Shown here: piece after piece, positions 17,179-24,975 of the stretch
Layout of the letters: every line of letters starts with the position of its first letter
How positions within the stretch are numbered: the stretch's first letter is position 1
Source: Paludibacterium purpuratum
GTDB lineage: Bacteria; Pseudomonadota; Gammaproteobacteria; Burkholderiales; Chromobacteriaceae
Length of the DNA stretch: 64,000 nucleotides
Reading direction: 5' to 3'
Assembly: GCF_004363805.1 (NCBI RefSeq)
Contig: NZ_SNZP01000002.1
Coordinates: 62,001 to 126,000, forward strand
Notes under the pieces: model-generated
The model's input: the letters and a program-made list of their open reading frames with translations, nothing else
Databases searched by the model: none
What the model was told of the DNA's origin: nothing
Position numbers and translations under genes: made by a program

Positions 17179-17511
17179 TCATTGCCTTGGCGGCTGGATA
17201 AGGATGTTGTTGCGCACGGCACGCACGCCAGGGACTGCCTTGGCGATTTCGCCTGCACGGTTTTTCTCCGACTCGCTGACGGCGAAGCCGGAGAGTTCGA
17301 CGACCCCCTTAAGGGTTTCCACCGAAATGCGCATGGCGCTGACCTTGTCGTCGCCGGCAAAGCGTTTTTTGACGCGAGCGGTAATGGTGGCGTCGTCGAC
17401 ATATTGACCGACCGTGCTTTGACCGCTGGTCACGGTGCAACCGGTGACGGTGGCGGTCGAGAACATCGCAATGACAAAACTCGAAACTAGGACGGCAAGC
17501 AGTTTTTTCAT
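17179..17511 (-). CDS. BON-domain periplasmic protein/lipoprotein
   Basis: 110 aa: a signal peptide with a possible lipobox (ATVTGC), then one BON domain (about 40-105: DDATITARVKKRFAGDDKV...VVELSGFAVSESEKNRAGEIA...VRAVRNNILI). BON domains bind membrane lipid and are typical of osmotic-stress proteins such as OsmY and of DolP. AGGGG lies 8-9 nt before the ATG. First gene of a two-gene unit with the OmpA-like lipoprotein, behind sigma-54 promoter P4. It is a paralogue of the divergent BON gene at 17900. Confidence 0.88.
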   Translation of the reverse strand: MKKLLAVLVSSFVIAMFSTATVTGCTVTSGQSTVGQYVDDATITARVKKRFAGDDKVSAMRISVETLKGVVELSGFAVSESEKNRAGEIAKAVPGVRAVRNNILIQPPRQ

Positions 17512-17576
17512 GCTAAGAACCCCTGTTCACATGTTGGCCGAGCAACTGACTTAAAGCGATGTCACCCACCCTGTCC

Positions 17577-17592
17577 GCAAATGCTGTGCCAC
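17577..17592 (-). promoter_or_regulatory. Sigma-54 promoter P4 of the BON-OmpA unit
   Basis: On the minus strand TGGCACAGCATTTGCG: GG at 17590-17589, GC at 17578-17577, N10 between. The -24 half is a perfect TGGCAC and the -12 half TTGC. Expected start about 17565, 54 nt before the BON ATG. Confidence 0.83.
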
Positions 17593-17832
17593 CCGCGCGC
17601 AACGTCGACGCCATCGATGTCGCCCATTGCGTTCATCGTCGAGACATCGCCCTTTAGCGGTCAGGCGTGCGATTGGTCAGCGCGTTTGGGAAGAGCGGGA
17701 AGACAAACCGGGGGGTGGCGATGTCAGAAATACAATCGGCGTTGAAACTTGTTCAATCGTTCGGCGTTTCCGACATGGGGAACTGGGGCAAGGGAGTGAG
17801 GGATATGCCCTAGCGTCTCGTCTACACGCCCC

Positions 17833-17848
17833 AGGCACGCAGGTTGCT
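17833..17848 (+). promoter_or_regulatory. Sigma-54 promoter P5 of the BON lipoprotein/ferritin-like unit
   Basis: AGGCACGCAGGTTGCT: GG at 17834-17835, GC at 17846-17847, N10 between; matches TGGCACG-N4-TTGCW except the first base. Expected start about 17859, 41 nt before the ATG at 17900. Confidence 0.82.
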
Positions 17849-17899
17849 CGAATCGCTGGCTACTCGCCAATCCCGACAAGCTACGGAGGAATCTTGGAT

Positions 17900-18241
17900 A
17901 TGAAATACCACGCGATCCGAAACGGCATCCTGCCCCTTCTTATCTGTACCGTCTGTATCGCCCCCCTGGCCGCCTGCGACCGGCAATCCACCCCCGAGCC
18001 CCCTTCGGAGGGCTCCGTTCACACACCGGCCGACGACACCGCGCTCACGGCGCGCGTCAAGACAGTCTTGGCGGGGGATGCCGGTCTAAGCACCATCAAG
18101 CTGAGTGTCGACAGCGAAAACGGGATCGTGACCATCTGTGGCCGAGTCCCCGACCAAGCCACGCTTGACACCGTCTCGCGCTTGGCCGCCGGCGTCGCAG
18201 GCGTCATACACGTCAACAATCATGTCTCGGTCGGCCCGTAA
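17900..18241 (+). CDS. BON-domain lipoprotein
   Basis: 113 aa with a signal sequence ending in a lipobox-like PLAAC and one BON domain (about 45-112: DDTALTARVKTVLAGDAGL...IVTICGRVPDQATLDTVSRLA...VIHVNNHVSVG). The ATG at 17900 is preceded by GGAGGA with 9-nt spacing; the open frame continuing left to 17627 has no signal peptide and crosses promoter P5, so it is not used. Likely anchored in the envelope and co-transcribed with the ferritin-like gene 47 bp downstream. Divergent paralogue of the BON gene at 17179. Confidence 0.87.
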   Translation: MKYHAIRNGILPLLICTVCIAPLAACDRQSTPEPPSEGSVHTPADDTALTARVKTVLAGDAGLSTIKLSVDSENGIVTICGRVPDQATLDTVSRLAAGVAGVIHVNNHVSVGP

Positions 18242-18288
18242 CGCATTCATATCGCGGTCGCCCCTCTTTTAAAGTGAAAGGTTTCGTC

Positions 18289-18837
18289 ATGACATCTAAC
18301 CATCCCGCCGACATGGCCACCCGCCTAACGAACGATACAACGCAACGAGCGCATGCCCCATTGGCGCAAGAGGCCGCACCAACCGGCTATCGTGGCGATC
18401 GGCAAGTACTGCTCGATCTGCTTAGCCGAGTGCTGGCAACTGAACTGACCGGTATGCTGCGCTACAGGCAGCACTATTTCACTGCATCCGGACTCAATGC
18501 CGAGAGCGCGGCAACCCAACTCGGCGACCACGCTAGTCAGAAGTTGGAACATGTATTCGCTCTGGCCGAACGCACCGTGCAACTGGGCGGACAGCCCGAT
18601 CTGAACCCCAAGCATATCGGCGCCCGAAGCCATGTCGAATACGTCATGTGCGACACGCTCAAGGAAATGATGCGCGTCAATCTGATCGCCGAGCGCATCG
18701 TCATCGAACACTATCGCAGAATGATCGACTTCATCGGCACCGACGACCCGACGACCCGACATCTACTCGAAGCGATTCTTGAGACAACAGCGCACCACGC
18801 CGAAAACATGGAGAGCCAGCTCAGCGGCATCAAATAG
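18289..18837 (+). CDS. Ferritin-like (bacterioferritin/Dps-type) protein
   Basis: 182-aa four-helix protein. Metal-ligand type residues recur on the helices: ATELTGMLRYRQHYF, HASQKLEHVFALAERTV, NLIAERIVIEHYRRM and TTAHHAENMESQL. This is the ferritin-like diiron pattern of the bacterioferritin-type group. I use the ATG at 18289 with AAAGG 8 nt upstream; a GTG at 18274 is less likely. It probably stores iron or protects DNA during stress and shares promoter P5 with the BON lipoprotein. Confidence 0.82.
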   Translation: MTSNHPADMATRLTNDTTQRAHAPLAQEAAPTGYRGDRQVLLDLLSRVLATELTGMLRYRQHYFTASGLNAESAATQLGDHASQKLEHVFALAERTVQLGGQPDLNPKHIGARSHVEYVMCDTLKEMMRVNLIAERIVIEHYRRMIDFIGTDDPTTRHLLEAILETTAHHAENMESQLSGIK

Positions 18838-18954
18838 GGACAACATGCCAAAACCCCGCCGCACTCAAAGCGTGGCGGGGGTACGGTGCCAACGACTCAC
18901 GTCGAGTCCAAAGCGTATGGGAATATGCCGACTGTGGAATAGATGTTTGGTCGA

Positions 18955-18982
18955 TTGACATAAAAACTCACGAACTTAGGAT
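18955..18982 (+). promoter_or_regulatory. Sigma-70-type promoter of the sigma-54 activator gene, with hairpin leader
   Basis: TTGACA (18955-18960), a 16-nt spacer and TAGGAT (18977-18982). The transcript leader then contains AGGATG/CATCCT and GGGGCTGA/TCAGCCCC (19019-19026 with 19045-19052) inverted repeats before the ATG at 19075. A GC-rich hairpin at 18854-18880 (CCCCGCC/GGCGGGG) just upstream could end the ferritin transcript but has no T-tract. Confidence 0.6.
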
Positions 18983-19074
18983 AGCCCCATGCAGGATGAA
19001 ATCGACCGTTGCATCCTCGGGGCTGACGGCCTCCTCTTCTTTACTCAGCCCCACAAACGAAGAAGGAATCCAAT

Positions 19075-20169
19075 ATGTTCGAATCCATTCGACAGGACTC
19101 AAGCTATTCCTCCGTCACGTCGTTGCCACAACCTTTGACGGTGTCGTCCGCGCAAGAAGCCGTCCGTGCCGCAGATTCGCCCTCCCCCCTCCTTCACGCA
19201 GATAGCCGATTCGGCCGGCTTTATGGTGCCTCCTCCGCCATGCAAAAAGTATTTCGGCTTATCGAACGCGTTGCGGACAGCGATGCGTCGGTGCTGATTG
19301 TGGGAGAAAGCGGCTGCGGCAAGGAACTGATCGCACAGACTATCCACGAAATGAGCGGCTGCGCGACGGCCCCCTTTATCGCCATCAACTGCGGCGCACT
19401 GCCGGTGACATTGATCGAGTCAGAATTGTTCGGCTATGAAAAAGGCGCCTTCACCGGCGCCAACAAAACCCACCTGGGCTTCTTCGAGCGCGCCAATGGC
19501 GGCACGCTGTTTCTGGACGAAATCACAGAAATGCCGCTCGACCTGCAGGTGCGTCTCTTGCGCGTTCTGGAAACGGGCCGCTTCACCCGGGTCGGCGGAG
19601 ACAAGGAGATCGTCGGCAATGCCCGGATGCTAGCGGCAACCAACCGCGAACCACAAGAGGCGGTGCACGACGGCAAGCTGCGACTGGATCTGTTATATCG
19701 TCTGGCCGTCTTCCCTATCGTGCTGCCGCCGCTGCGCGAGCGCGATGACGACATCATTCTACTGGCACACAGGTTTTTGGATGCCAAGAATCAACAGTGC
19801 GGAACCCGTAAGCGCTTTGCACCTGGCGTGGAGGACAAGCTGCGCCAGCACAACTGGCCGGGCAATGTACGCGAGTTGAAAAATTGCATTCACCGCGCCT
19901 ATATCCTGGCGGACAAGATCGTCGACATCGACACCCTGGCTCCGCTCTCCCCCCGATCCCGAGCACGCGAGGTGATCGAAGTGGAAGTAGGAACGCCGCT
20001 GGAAGAAGTGGAAAGGCAGCTGATCTTTGCCACGCTGGATCGTTATCAGGGCAACAAGCGCCGCACGGCCAAGGCGCTCGGTGTCAGCCTGAAAACGATT
20101 TACAACCGGTTGAACTTCTATGCGGATAATTTCGCCGACCCGACGGACATCAAACCATCCATGGCCTGA
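19075..20169 (+). CDS. Sigma-54-dependent transcriptional activator without receiver domain
   Basis: 364-aa bacterial enhancer-binding protein. After about 45 unstructured residues comes the AAA+ domain: Walker A GESGCGKE (77-84), the sigma-54-contacting loop GAFTGA (124-129), Walker B GTLFLDEI (143-150), and RLDLLYRLAVFPI. A Fis-type helix-turn-helix ends the protein (NKRRTAKALGVSLKTIYNRL). There is no response-regulator, GAF or PAS input domain, the PspF-like layout, so activity must be set by amount or by a partner protein. Its position at the end of a block with five sigma-54 promoters makes it their likely activator. Confidence 0.93.
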   Translation: MFESIRQDSSYSSVTSLPQPLTVSSAQEAVRAADSPSPLLHADSRFGRLYGASSAMQKVFRLIERVADSDASVLIVGESGCGKELIAQTIHEMSGCATAPFIAINCGALPVTLIESELFGYEKGAFTGANKTHLGFFERANGGTLFLDEITEMPLDLQVRLLRVLETGRFTRVGGDKEIVGNARMLAATNREPQEAVHDGKLRLDLLYRLAVFPIVLPPLRERDDDIILLAHRFLDAKNQQCGTRKRFAPGVEDKLRQHNWPGNVRELKNCIHRAYILADKIVDIDTLAPLSPRSRAREVIEVEVGTPLEEVERQLIFATLDRYQGNKRRTAKALGVSLKTIYNRLNFYADNFADPTDIKPSMA

Positions 20170-20183
20170 CCGGGACGGCAGCC

Positions 20184-21536
20184 CTAGCGGCAGTAGTCGA
20201 TCGCCTGTTCGAGGCGATCGACGGCAATGACTTCCAGTCCCTCGATCGGCTGGCGCGGTCGGTTGGCCAACGGCACGATGGCGCGCTCGAATCCGAGTTT
20301 GGCGGCTTCCCGCAAGCGTTCCTGACCGCGCATCACGGCCCGAACCTCCCCGGCGAGCCCCACCTCGCCGAATACCACCAGTTTTGGCGGGAGCGGGCGA
20401 TTACGCAGCGAGGAAACAATCGCGAGGATCAGCGCAAGATCCGCTGCCGGCTCGCTGATCTTCACCCCACCTACCGCGTTGAGGAACACATCCTGGTCGA
20501 AGCAGGCCACCCCGGCATGGCGATGCAGCACGGCAAGCAGCATGGCCAACCGATTCTGTTCCAGGCCAACGCTAAGCCGCTTGGGCTGAAAACCGTGGGC
20601 ATCGTCCACCAGCGCCTGCACTTCGACCAGCAGCGGTCGCGTTCCCTCTTGAGTGACCAACACGCAGGCGCCCGAGACATCGTCGCGCCAGGAGGAGAGA
20701 AAGATCGCCGACGGGTTGGATACCCCCTTCAAACCGCGCTCTGTCATGGCGAACAGGCCCAGTTCGTTGGCGGCGCCGAAACGATTCTTGACTGCGCGGA
20801 TCATGCGGAAGCTGGAGTGCGAGTCCCCCTCGAAATACAAGACGGTATCCACCATGTGCTCCAGCACCCGTGGACCGGCTAGCGAACCTTCCTTGGTCAC
20901 ATGGCCGACCAAGAGCAGCGTGATGCCGCTTTGTTTGGCCATGCGCGTCAGTTGCGCTGCGCATTCGCGCACCTGGGAAACCGAGCCGGGCGCCGAAGTC
21001 ACCTGGTCGGTATACAGCGTCTGGATGGAATCGATGACGACCACCTCCGGCCGGTCGCGCTTAAGCGCCGCCATGATGGCTTCGATGCGAATTTCCGACA
21101 GCAGCTTGACCTTGCCGGCATCGACTGCCAGCCGGGAGGCGCGCATGGCGATCTGCTGCGGCGACTCCTCCCCCGACACATACAGCACCGGCCGGGTCGC
21201 CCCCATGGCCGCCAGCGCCTGCAACAGCAACGTGGACTTGCCGATGCCGGGATCGCCGCCGATCAGAATCACGGCGCCGCGCACCATCCCGCCACCGAGC
21301 ACACGATCGAGTTCCTCGATGCCTGAGGTTTCGCGCGGGACATCCTCGGCCTGCACCTCGGATAGCAGTTGCACGTCGGCAGTGCCGCTCCACGCCGCGT
21401 AGCGACTGCTCGGCTCAGGCTGCGCGACCGACTCCGTCAGGGTATTCCAAGTGCCGCAATGCGGGCACTGTCCTTGCCACTTCAAGCTTTCCCCGCCGCA
21501 CTCGGTGCAAACGAAGACGGTTTTACTCTTGGCCAT
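20184..21536 (-). CDS. radA: DNA repair protein RadA
   Basis: 450-aa RecA-like branch-migration ATPase for recombination intermediates. N-terminal zinc finger (CTECGGESLKWQGQCPHCG), Walker A GGDPGIGKST, the RadA-specific KNRFG motif, and a Lon-protease-like C-terminal domain (VFLNAVGGVKISEPAADLA). ATG at 21536 is chosen; a GTG two codons upstream is possible. Last gene of the hpnC-to-radA operon, 9 bp after the lipoprotein gene. Confidence 0.95.
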   Translation of the reverse strand: MAKSKTVFVCTECGGESLKWQGQCPHCGTWNTLTESVAQPEPSSRYAAWSGTADVQLLSEVQAEDVPRETSGIEELDRVLGGGMVRGAVILIGGDPGIGKSTLLLQALAAMGATRPVLYVSGEESPQQIAMRASRLAVDAGKVKLLSEIRIEAIMAALKRDRPEVVVIDSIQTLYTDQVTSAPGSVSQVRECAAQLTRMAKQSGITLLLVGHVTKEGSLAGPRVLEHMVDTVLYFEGDSHSSFRMIRAVKNRFGAANELGLFAMTERGLKGVSNPSAIFLSSWRDDVSGACVLVTQEGTRPLLVEVQALVDDAHGFQPKRLSVGLEQNRLAMLLAVLHRHAGVACFDQDVFLNAVGGVKISEPAADLALILAIVSSLRNRPLPPKLVVFGEVGLAGEVRAVMRGQERLREAAKLGFERAIVPLANRPRQPIEGLEVIAVDRLEQAIDYCR

Positions 21537-21545
21537 GCACACCGA

Positions 21546-22052
21546 TCATTTCTTGGGTTTAGGGGGTGGGGAGCCGCTGCCCGCACCCTGCTTGAGCAAC
21601 TGCTGCAACTGCTTCTGCTCCTCGCTGCTGGGCTGGGATCGGGCATTGCCGTTGTTGCGGTTATTGATGGTATCGAGCACCGCCTGCACCTCGGGGTCAG
21701 GCTTGTCGCTCTCGTCGCCGCTATCCGACAGGGTCGGTTGCTGGCCGCTGTCGCTGTGGCTACTGGCATGTGCGGCAGCCGGAGCCGAGGCCGGTGGCGG
21801 CGGTTCGGGCGGCGGCGACATGGTCGGCAGCGACTGTTTGGTCATATATTCGTGCATCTCGCGCCAGCCGGCGAACACCTGCGCCTTGTCGGCATCGGGA
21901 TTGCGCCTATAGCACTCTTCCAGCGAGCGGCCGGTCTGACGGCAAGCCGCGCCGATCGCGCGGTCATCGTCCTTGGACAAACCGGTGACATGATTGATCC
22001 AGTTACAGCCAGACAGACACAGTATCAAAGGCAACACCCGCAATGCACGCAT
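21546..22052 (-). CDS. Proline-rich putative lipoprotein, unknown function
   Basis: 168 aa with a lipobox (LILCLSGC) at residues 9-16, a short helical domain with two further Cys (AACRQTGRSLEECYRRNPDADKA), and a long low-complexity tail (PPPEPPPPASAPAAAHAS..., then Gln-rich and PPPKPKK). Probably an outer-membrane or periplasmic lipoprotein. A strong ribosome site (GAAGGGGGC) precedes the ATG, one base after the stop of the SDR gene. Not recognised as a named family. Confidence 0.75.
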   Translation of the reverse strand: MRALRVLPLILCLSGCNWINHVTGLSKDDDRAIGAACRQTGRSLEECYRRNPDADKAQVFAGWREMHEYMTKQSLPTMSPPPEPPPPASAPAAAHASSHSDSGQQPTLSDSGDESDKPDPEVQAVLDTINNRNNGNARSQPSSEEQKQLQQLLKQGAGSGSPPPKPKK

Positions 22053-22053
22053 C

Positions 22054-22818
22054 CTAGCCCCCTTCCTGATCTCGCCGGCGCAGATCCAGCTCGATGATTT
22101 GACCGCTGCGGCCAGTGCTGTCGCTCCCCAGCCAGTATAGGAACCAGGGCATCGCGTCCGATAGTTCGGCGCGCTCGCTGCGATCTTCGCCCGGGTGGGT
22201 TTTCATGCGCAGCGGCGAATTGATCGACCCCGGCACCAGCAGATTGACCCGCAGATTCGGCCGATCGTCCCACTCGCTGGCCGCAACCTTGGTTAAGTAG
22301 ACCAGTCCTGCCTTGGAAGCGCCGAAGCCCCCCCAGTACGCCCCGGGATGCAGCCCATGCGTCTCGCCGACGAACAGTACCGAGGCATCCGGCGAGCGCG
22401 AAAGCAGCGGTAGGCAGGCGCGGGTCAGCGCGTGCGGCGCCACGGTGTTGATCCGATATTGATGCATCCATTCGTCAATACCCTGGTCGGCAAGCGGCGA
22501 TACAGCGTACAGATAGGACGCACAATGGACGATACCGTCAAGCCGGCCGAGCGCACTCTGGATTTGCTGTGCCGCGCTATTGAATTCGGGCTCGAGAGCG
22601 GTATACAGATCGAGAGGAATGGCAGCCGGCTCCGGGCCGCCGGCGGCAACGATTTCGTCGTACACCGCCTCGAGTCGCTTGACGTTGCGCGCCACCAGCA
22701 CGACGGTGGCGCCATGGGCGGCACACGTCAGCGCCGTCTGGCGCCCCAACCCCTTGGTGGCGCCGGTAATCAGAATCACGCGGCCAGCCAGATAATCCCG
22801 GGCAAATTCTTTTTTCAT
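22054..22818 (-). CDS. YciK-like short-chain dehydrogenase with altered active site
   Basis: 254-aa Rossmann-fold SDR. The cofactor motif is LITGATKGLGRQTAL, and NVKRLEAVYDEI and HCASYLY follow. In the catalytic stretch the usual YxxxK reads FGASK (YWGGFGASKAG), so the catalytic Tyr is Phe, and the preceding catalytic Ser aligns with Thr in GETHG. Lys is kept. A changed or lost oxidoreductase activity is therefore possible. It sits 5 bp after hpnE and 1 bp before a lipoprotein gene in a hopanoid-precursor operon. Confidence 0.87.
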   Translation of the reverse strand: MKKEFARDYLAGRVILITGATKGLGRQTALTCAAHGATVVLVARNVKRLEAVYDEIVAAGGPEPAAIPLDLYTALEPEFNSAAQQIQSALGRLDGIVHCASYLYAVSPLADQGIDEWMHQYRINTVAPHALTRACLPLLSRSPDASVLFVGETHGLHPGAYWGGFGASKAGLVYLTKVAASEWDDRPNLRVNLLVPGSINSPLRMKTHPGEDRSERAELSDAMPWFLYWLGSDSTGRSGQIIELDLRRRDQEGG

Positions 22819-22823
22819 CTTTT

Positions 22824-24107
22824 TTATCGCTTTGTTTGAGTCGTGTCCTGCAGTAGCGCGTGAGCCGCAGCCACTCCGCTTCTGACCGCGCCTTCCAGCG
22901 TGGCCGGATATTCCCCATCACCCCAATCGCCGGCCAAAAATAACGCTGGCGCCCCAAGCCTCACGCCGGGTCGATCCAGCCCCGGCGTCGCGGCAAAGGT
23001 GGCTCGGCGCTCGACCAACACCCTCGCCCAGACAGGCTCCGGCAAGGCCGGCACGATGCGGCGGGCATCGGCCAACACCGCGGCGACCAGCGCCGCGTCG
23101 TCCACCGGCAGCGTGTCGGGCTCGGGCGCGCTGATCACTGCGGCCAACATACCGGGCTCACCGCACAATGCATCGCGATCGAAAAACCAATCCACCACGC
23201 CCCGGGACAGCCCCATCATCGGCGCCGGCAGCGCCGGTGCGCGCGCGAAGCATAGGTATACGGTATATATCGGCAGAAAAGACAGGTTCTTGACGGCAGG
23301 CGGCAAGATTTCCGCCGGCAGCAAACGTGTTGCGTGATAAGGCGCACAGGCGACGATGGCGGCATCGAAGTATTGTCCGTCCACTTGGACGCCTGGGCCG
23401 GCAGGTGTCACCGCCGCCACCCGGCATCCCAGCCGCAGTGTCGCGCCCTGCTCGGCCAGCCAGGTCATGGCGGGGTCGGGGAACAAGGCCGATAGATCGC
23501 AGCGTGGCAACATCATATCGCTTGCCGCACGCGTCGCACCCAGGCTGTCGCGCAACACTGTCGCCAGGATGCGCATCGAGGCCCGTTCCGGTGGCGTATT
23601 CAGCGCAGACAGCACCAAAGGTCGCCAGAAGGCCCGCAGCACCGCCTCCCCTTGCCGCGTTGCAGCAAGCCATGCGGCCACGGTCGGATCGCCATCGACC
23701 CGCCAGCCGGCCAGCGACAGTCGACCCAACGCACGCAACAATTGCCCTTTGTCGCGCCAGGATAGCCCGCGCGCCGTCAAGAGTCCGGCCAACAGATGCC
23801 AGGGCGCCGGCCAACGCGGACAACGCATCGTCACCCCGTCTGCCTGTATCCAGGCAAGCGGCAGCCGCAGCAGCATCGACTCGGGGTCGGCACCGACGCG
23901 GCGCATCAGCCGCCAACAAGTTTCATACGCCCCCAGCAGGATATGCTGGCCGTTATCGATGACACGGCCGTCGTCGCGCACCCGGCGCGCGCGGCCGCCA
24001 GGCTGACGCCCGGCCTCGAACACCGTCAGTTCGACATGCGGGGCCAGTTCGACCGCCGCGGCGAGACCGGCCCAGCCGGCGCCGACGATCGCGACTTTCG
24101 GTTTCAC
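22824..24107 (-). CDS. hpnE: Hydroxysqualene dehydroxylase
   Basis: 427-aa FAD-dependent amine-oxidase-like enzyme reducing hydroxysqualene to squalene. FAD-binding KVAIVGAGWAGLAAAVELA at the N-terminus with EAGRQPGGRARRV, and the C-terminal FLAGDWGDGEYPATLEGAVRSG flavin motif. I take the GTG at 24107, which overlaps the hpnD stop (GTGA), because the FAD motif then starts at residue 3 as usual; ATGs at 24137 or 24146 are alternatives. Third step of the hpnC-hpnD-hpnE pathway. Confidence 0.92.
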   Translation of the reverse strand: MKPKVAIVGAGWAGLAAAVELAPHVELTVFEAGRQPGGRARRVRDDGRVIDNGQHILLGAYETCWRLMRRVGADPESMLLRLPLAWIQADGVTMRCPRWPAPWHLLAGLLTARGLSWRDKGQLLRALGRLSLAGWRVDGDPTVAAWLAATRQGEAVLRAFWRPLVLSALNTPPERASMRILATVLRDSLGATRAASDMMLPRCDLSALFPDPAMTWLAEQGATLRLGCRVAAVTPAGPGVQVDGQYFDAAIVACAPYHATRLLPAEILPPAVKNLSFLPIYTVYLCFARAPALPAPMMGLSRGVVDWFFDRDALCGEPGMLAAVISAPEPDTLPVDDAALVAAVLADARRIVPALPEPVWARVLVERRATFAATPGLDRPGVRLGAPALFLAGDWGDGEYPATLEGAVRSGVAAAHALLQDTTQTKR

Positions 24108-24949
24108 GGCCGGTAGCCGAAGGTCCAGGTTTTCCATGCCAGCCACAGCTTGCGCAAAGGCGTCAGCGACAGCCGCTGATTGAGCACCTTATCCGCGCCA
24201 TCCAGGCGAATCTCCTCCAGCGTGGCACGGTAAATGGCCGCCATCAGCAGGCCGGCGCGCTGCGCCTTGCGATCGGCCTCGGGCAACAACGTCCATGCCT
24301 GCCGGTAGTAATCCTGCGCCCGGTCGATCTGGAACAGCATCAACTGACGGAAGGCATCGCTCTCGCGTCCATGTTGCAGATCCGCGGCAGGCACATCGAA
24401 TGCGTGCAGATCCTCGATCGGTAGATAGATACGGCCACGGCGCGCGTCTTCGCCGACGTCGCGGATGATGTTGGTCAACTGCAAGGCCACGCCCAGACGG
24501 TCGGCATACTGTAGGGTGCGCGGATCGGTAAAACCGAAGATACGCGCAGACAGCTCGCCCACCACGCCGGCCACGCGCCGGCAATACAGCAATAGATCCT
24601 GAAAACGCTCGTAACGCGCGAACTTCAGATCCATCTCCATGCCATCGACGATTTCCAACAAGGCTTCTTGCGGCAGCCCGAACGGCTGCACGTGTGGCGC
24701 CAACGCCTGCGTCACCGGGTGGCCGGGTTTGCCGGCAAACAGACGGGCGATCTCCTCTCGCCACCAGGCAAGCTTGGCATGCGCCACTTCGTGCTCATGC
24801 GTTTCGTCGACCACGTCGTCGACTTCGCGGCAGAAAGCGTATAGCGCCGTAATCGCTTGTCGGCGCGTCTCGGACAAAAAGCGGAAGCTGTAGTAGAAGC
24901 TGGAACCGCTTGCTGCGGCCTTGTCCTGGCAATATTGCTCGGGCGTCAC
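24104..24949 (-). CDS. hpnD: Presqualene diphosphate synthase
   Basis: 281-aa squalene/phytoene-synthase-family enzyme joining two farnesyl diphosphates to presqualene diphosphate. Begins TPEQYCQDKAAASGSSFYYS, with Asp-rich motifs CREVDDVVDE and NIIRDVGEDARRGR. I choose the GTG at 24949: GGAG lies 6 nt upstream and the family starts exactly there; an ATG at 25009 would overlap hpnC by 34 bp. Confidence 0.94.
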   Translation of the reverse strand: MTPEQYCQDKAAASGSSFYYSFRFLSETRRQAITALYAFCREVDDVVDETHEHEVAHAKLAWWREEIARLFAGKPGHPVTQALAPHVQPFGLPQEALLEIVDGMEMDLKFARYERFQDLLLYCRRVAGVVGELSARIFGFTDPRTLQYADRLGVALQLTNIIRDVGEDARRGRIYLPIEDLHAFDVPAADLQHGRESDAFRQLMLFQIDRAQDYYRQAWTLLPEADRKAQRAGLLMAAIYRATLEEIRLDGADKVLNQRLSLTPLRKLWLAWKTWTFGYRP

Positions 24950-24975
24950 ACGCCTCTCCTTATCGAAAATTCCGG

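Larger units (their letters stand above)
17512..17899. other. 388-bp divergent intergenic region with two sigma-54 promoters
   Basis: No gene seen. It holds P4 (17577-17592, minus) and P5 (17833-17848, plus) about 240 bp apart. Between them are GATGTC/GACATC arms (17616-17621, 17643-17648) and TTGAA-N5-TTCAA (17742-17756), candidate activator-binding repeats shared by both promoters. Which of these binds an activator is not established. Confidence 0.5.

Noticed and set aside
14600-17900. A single shared enhancer motif upstream of all five sigma-54 promoters
   Set aside because: By eye I found local inverted repeats (for example GCGAA-TTG-TTCGC and TTGAA-N5-TTCAA) but no motif clearly common to all; a motif-finding run would be needed.
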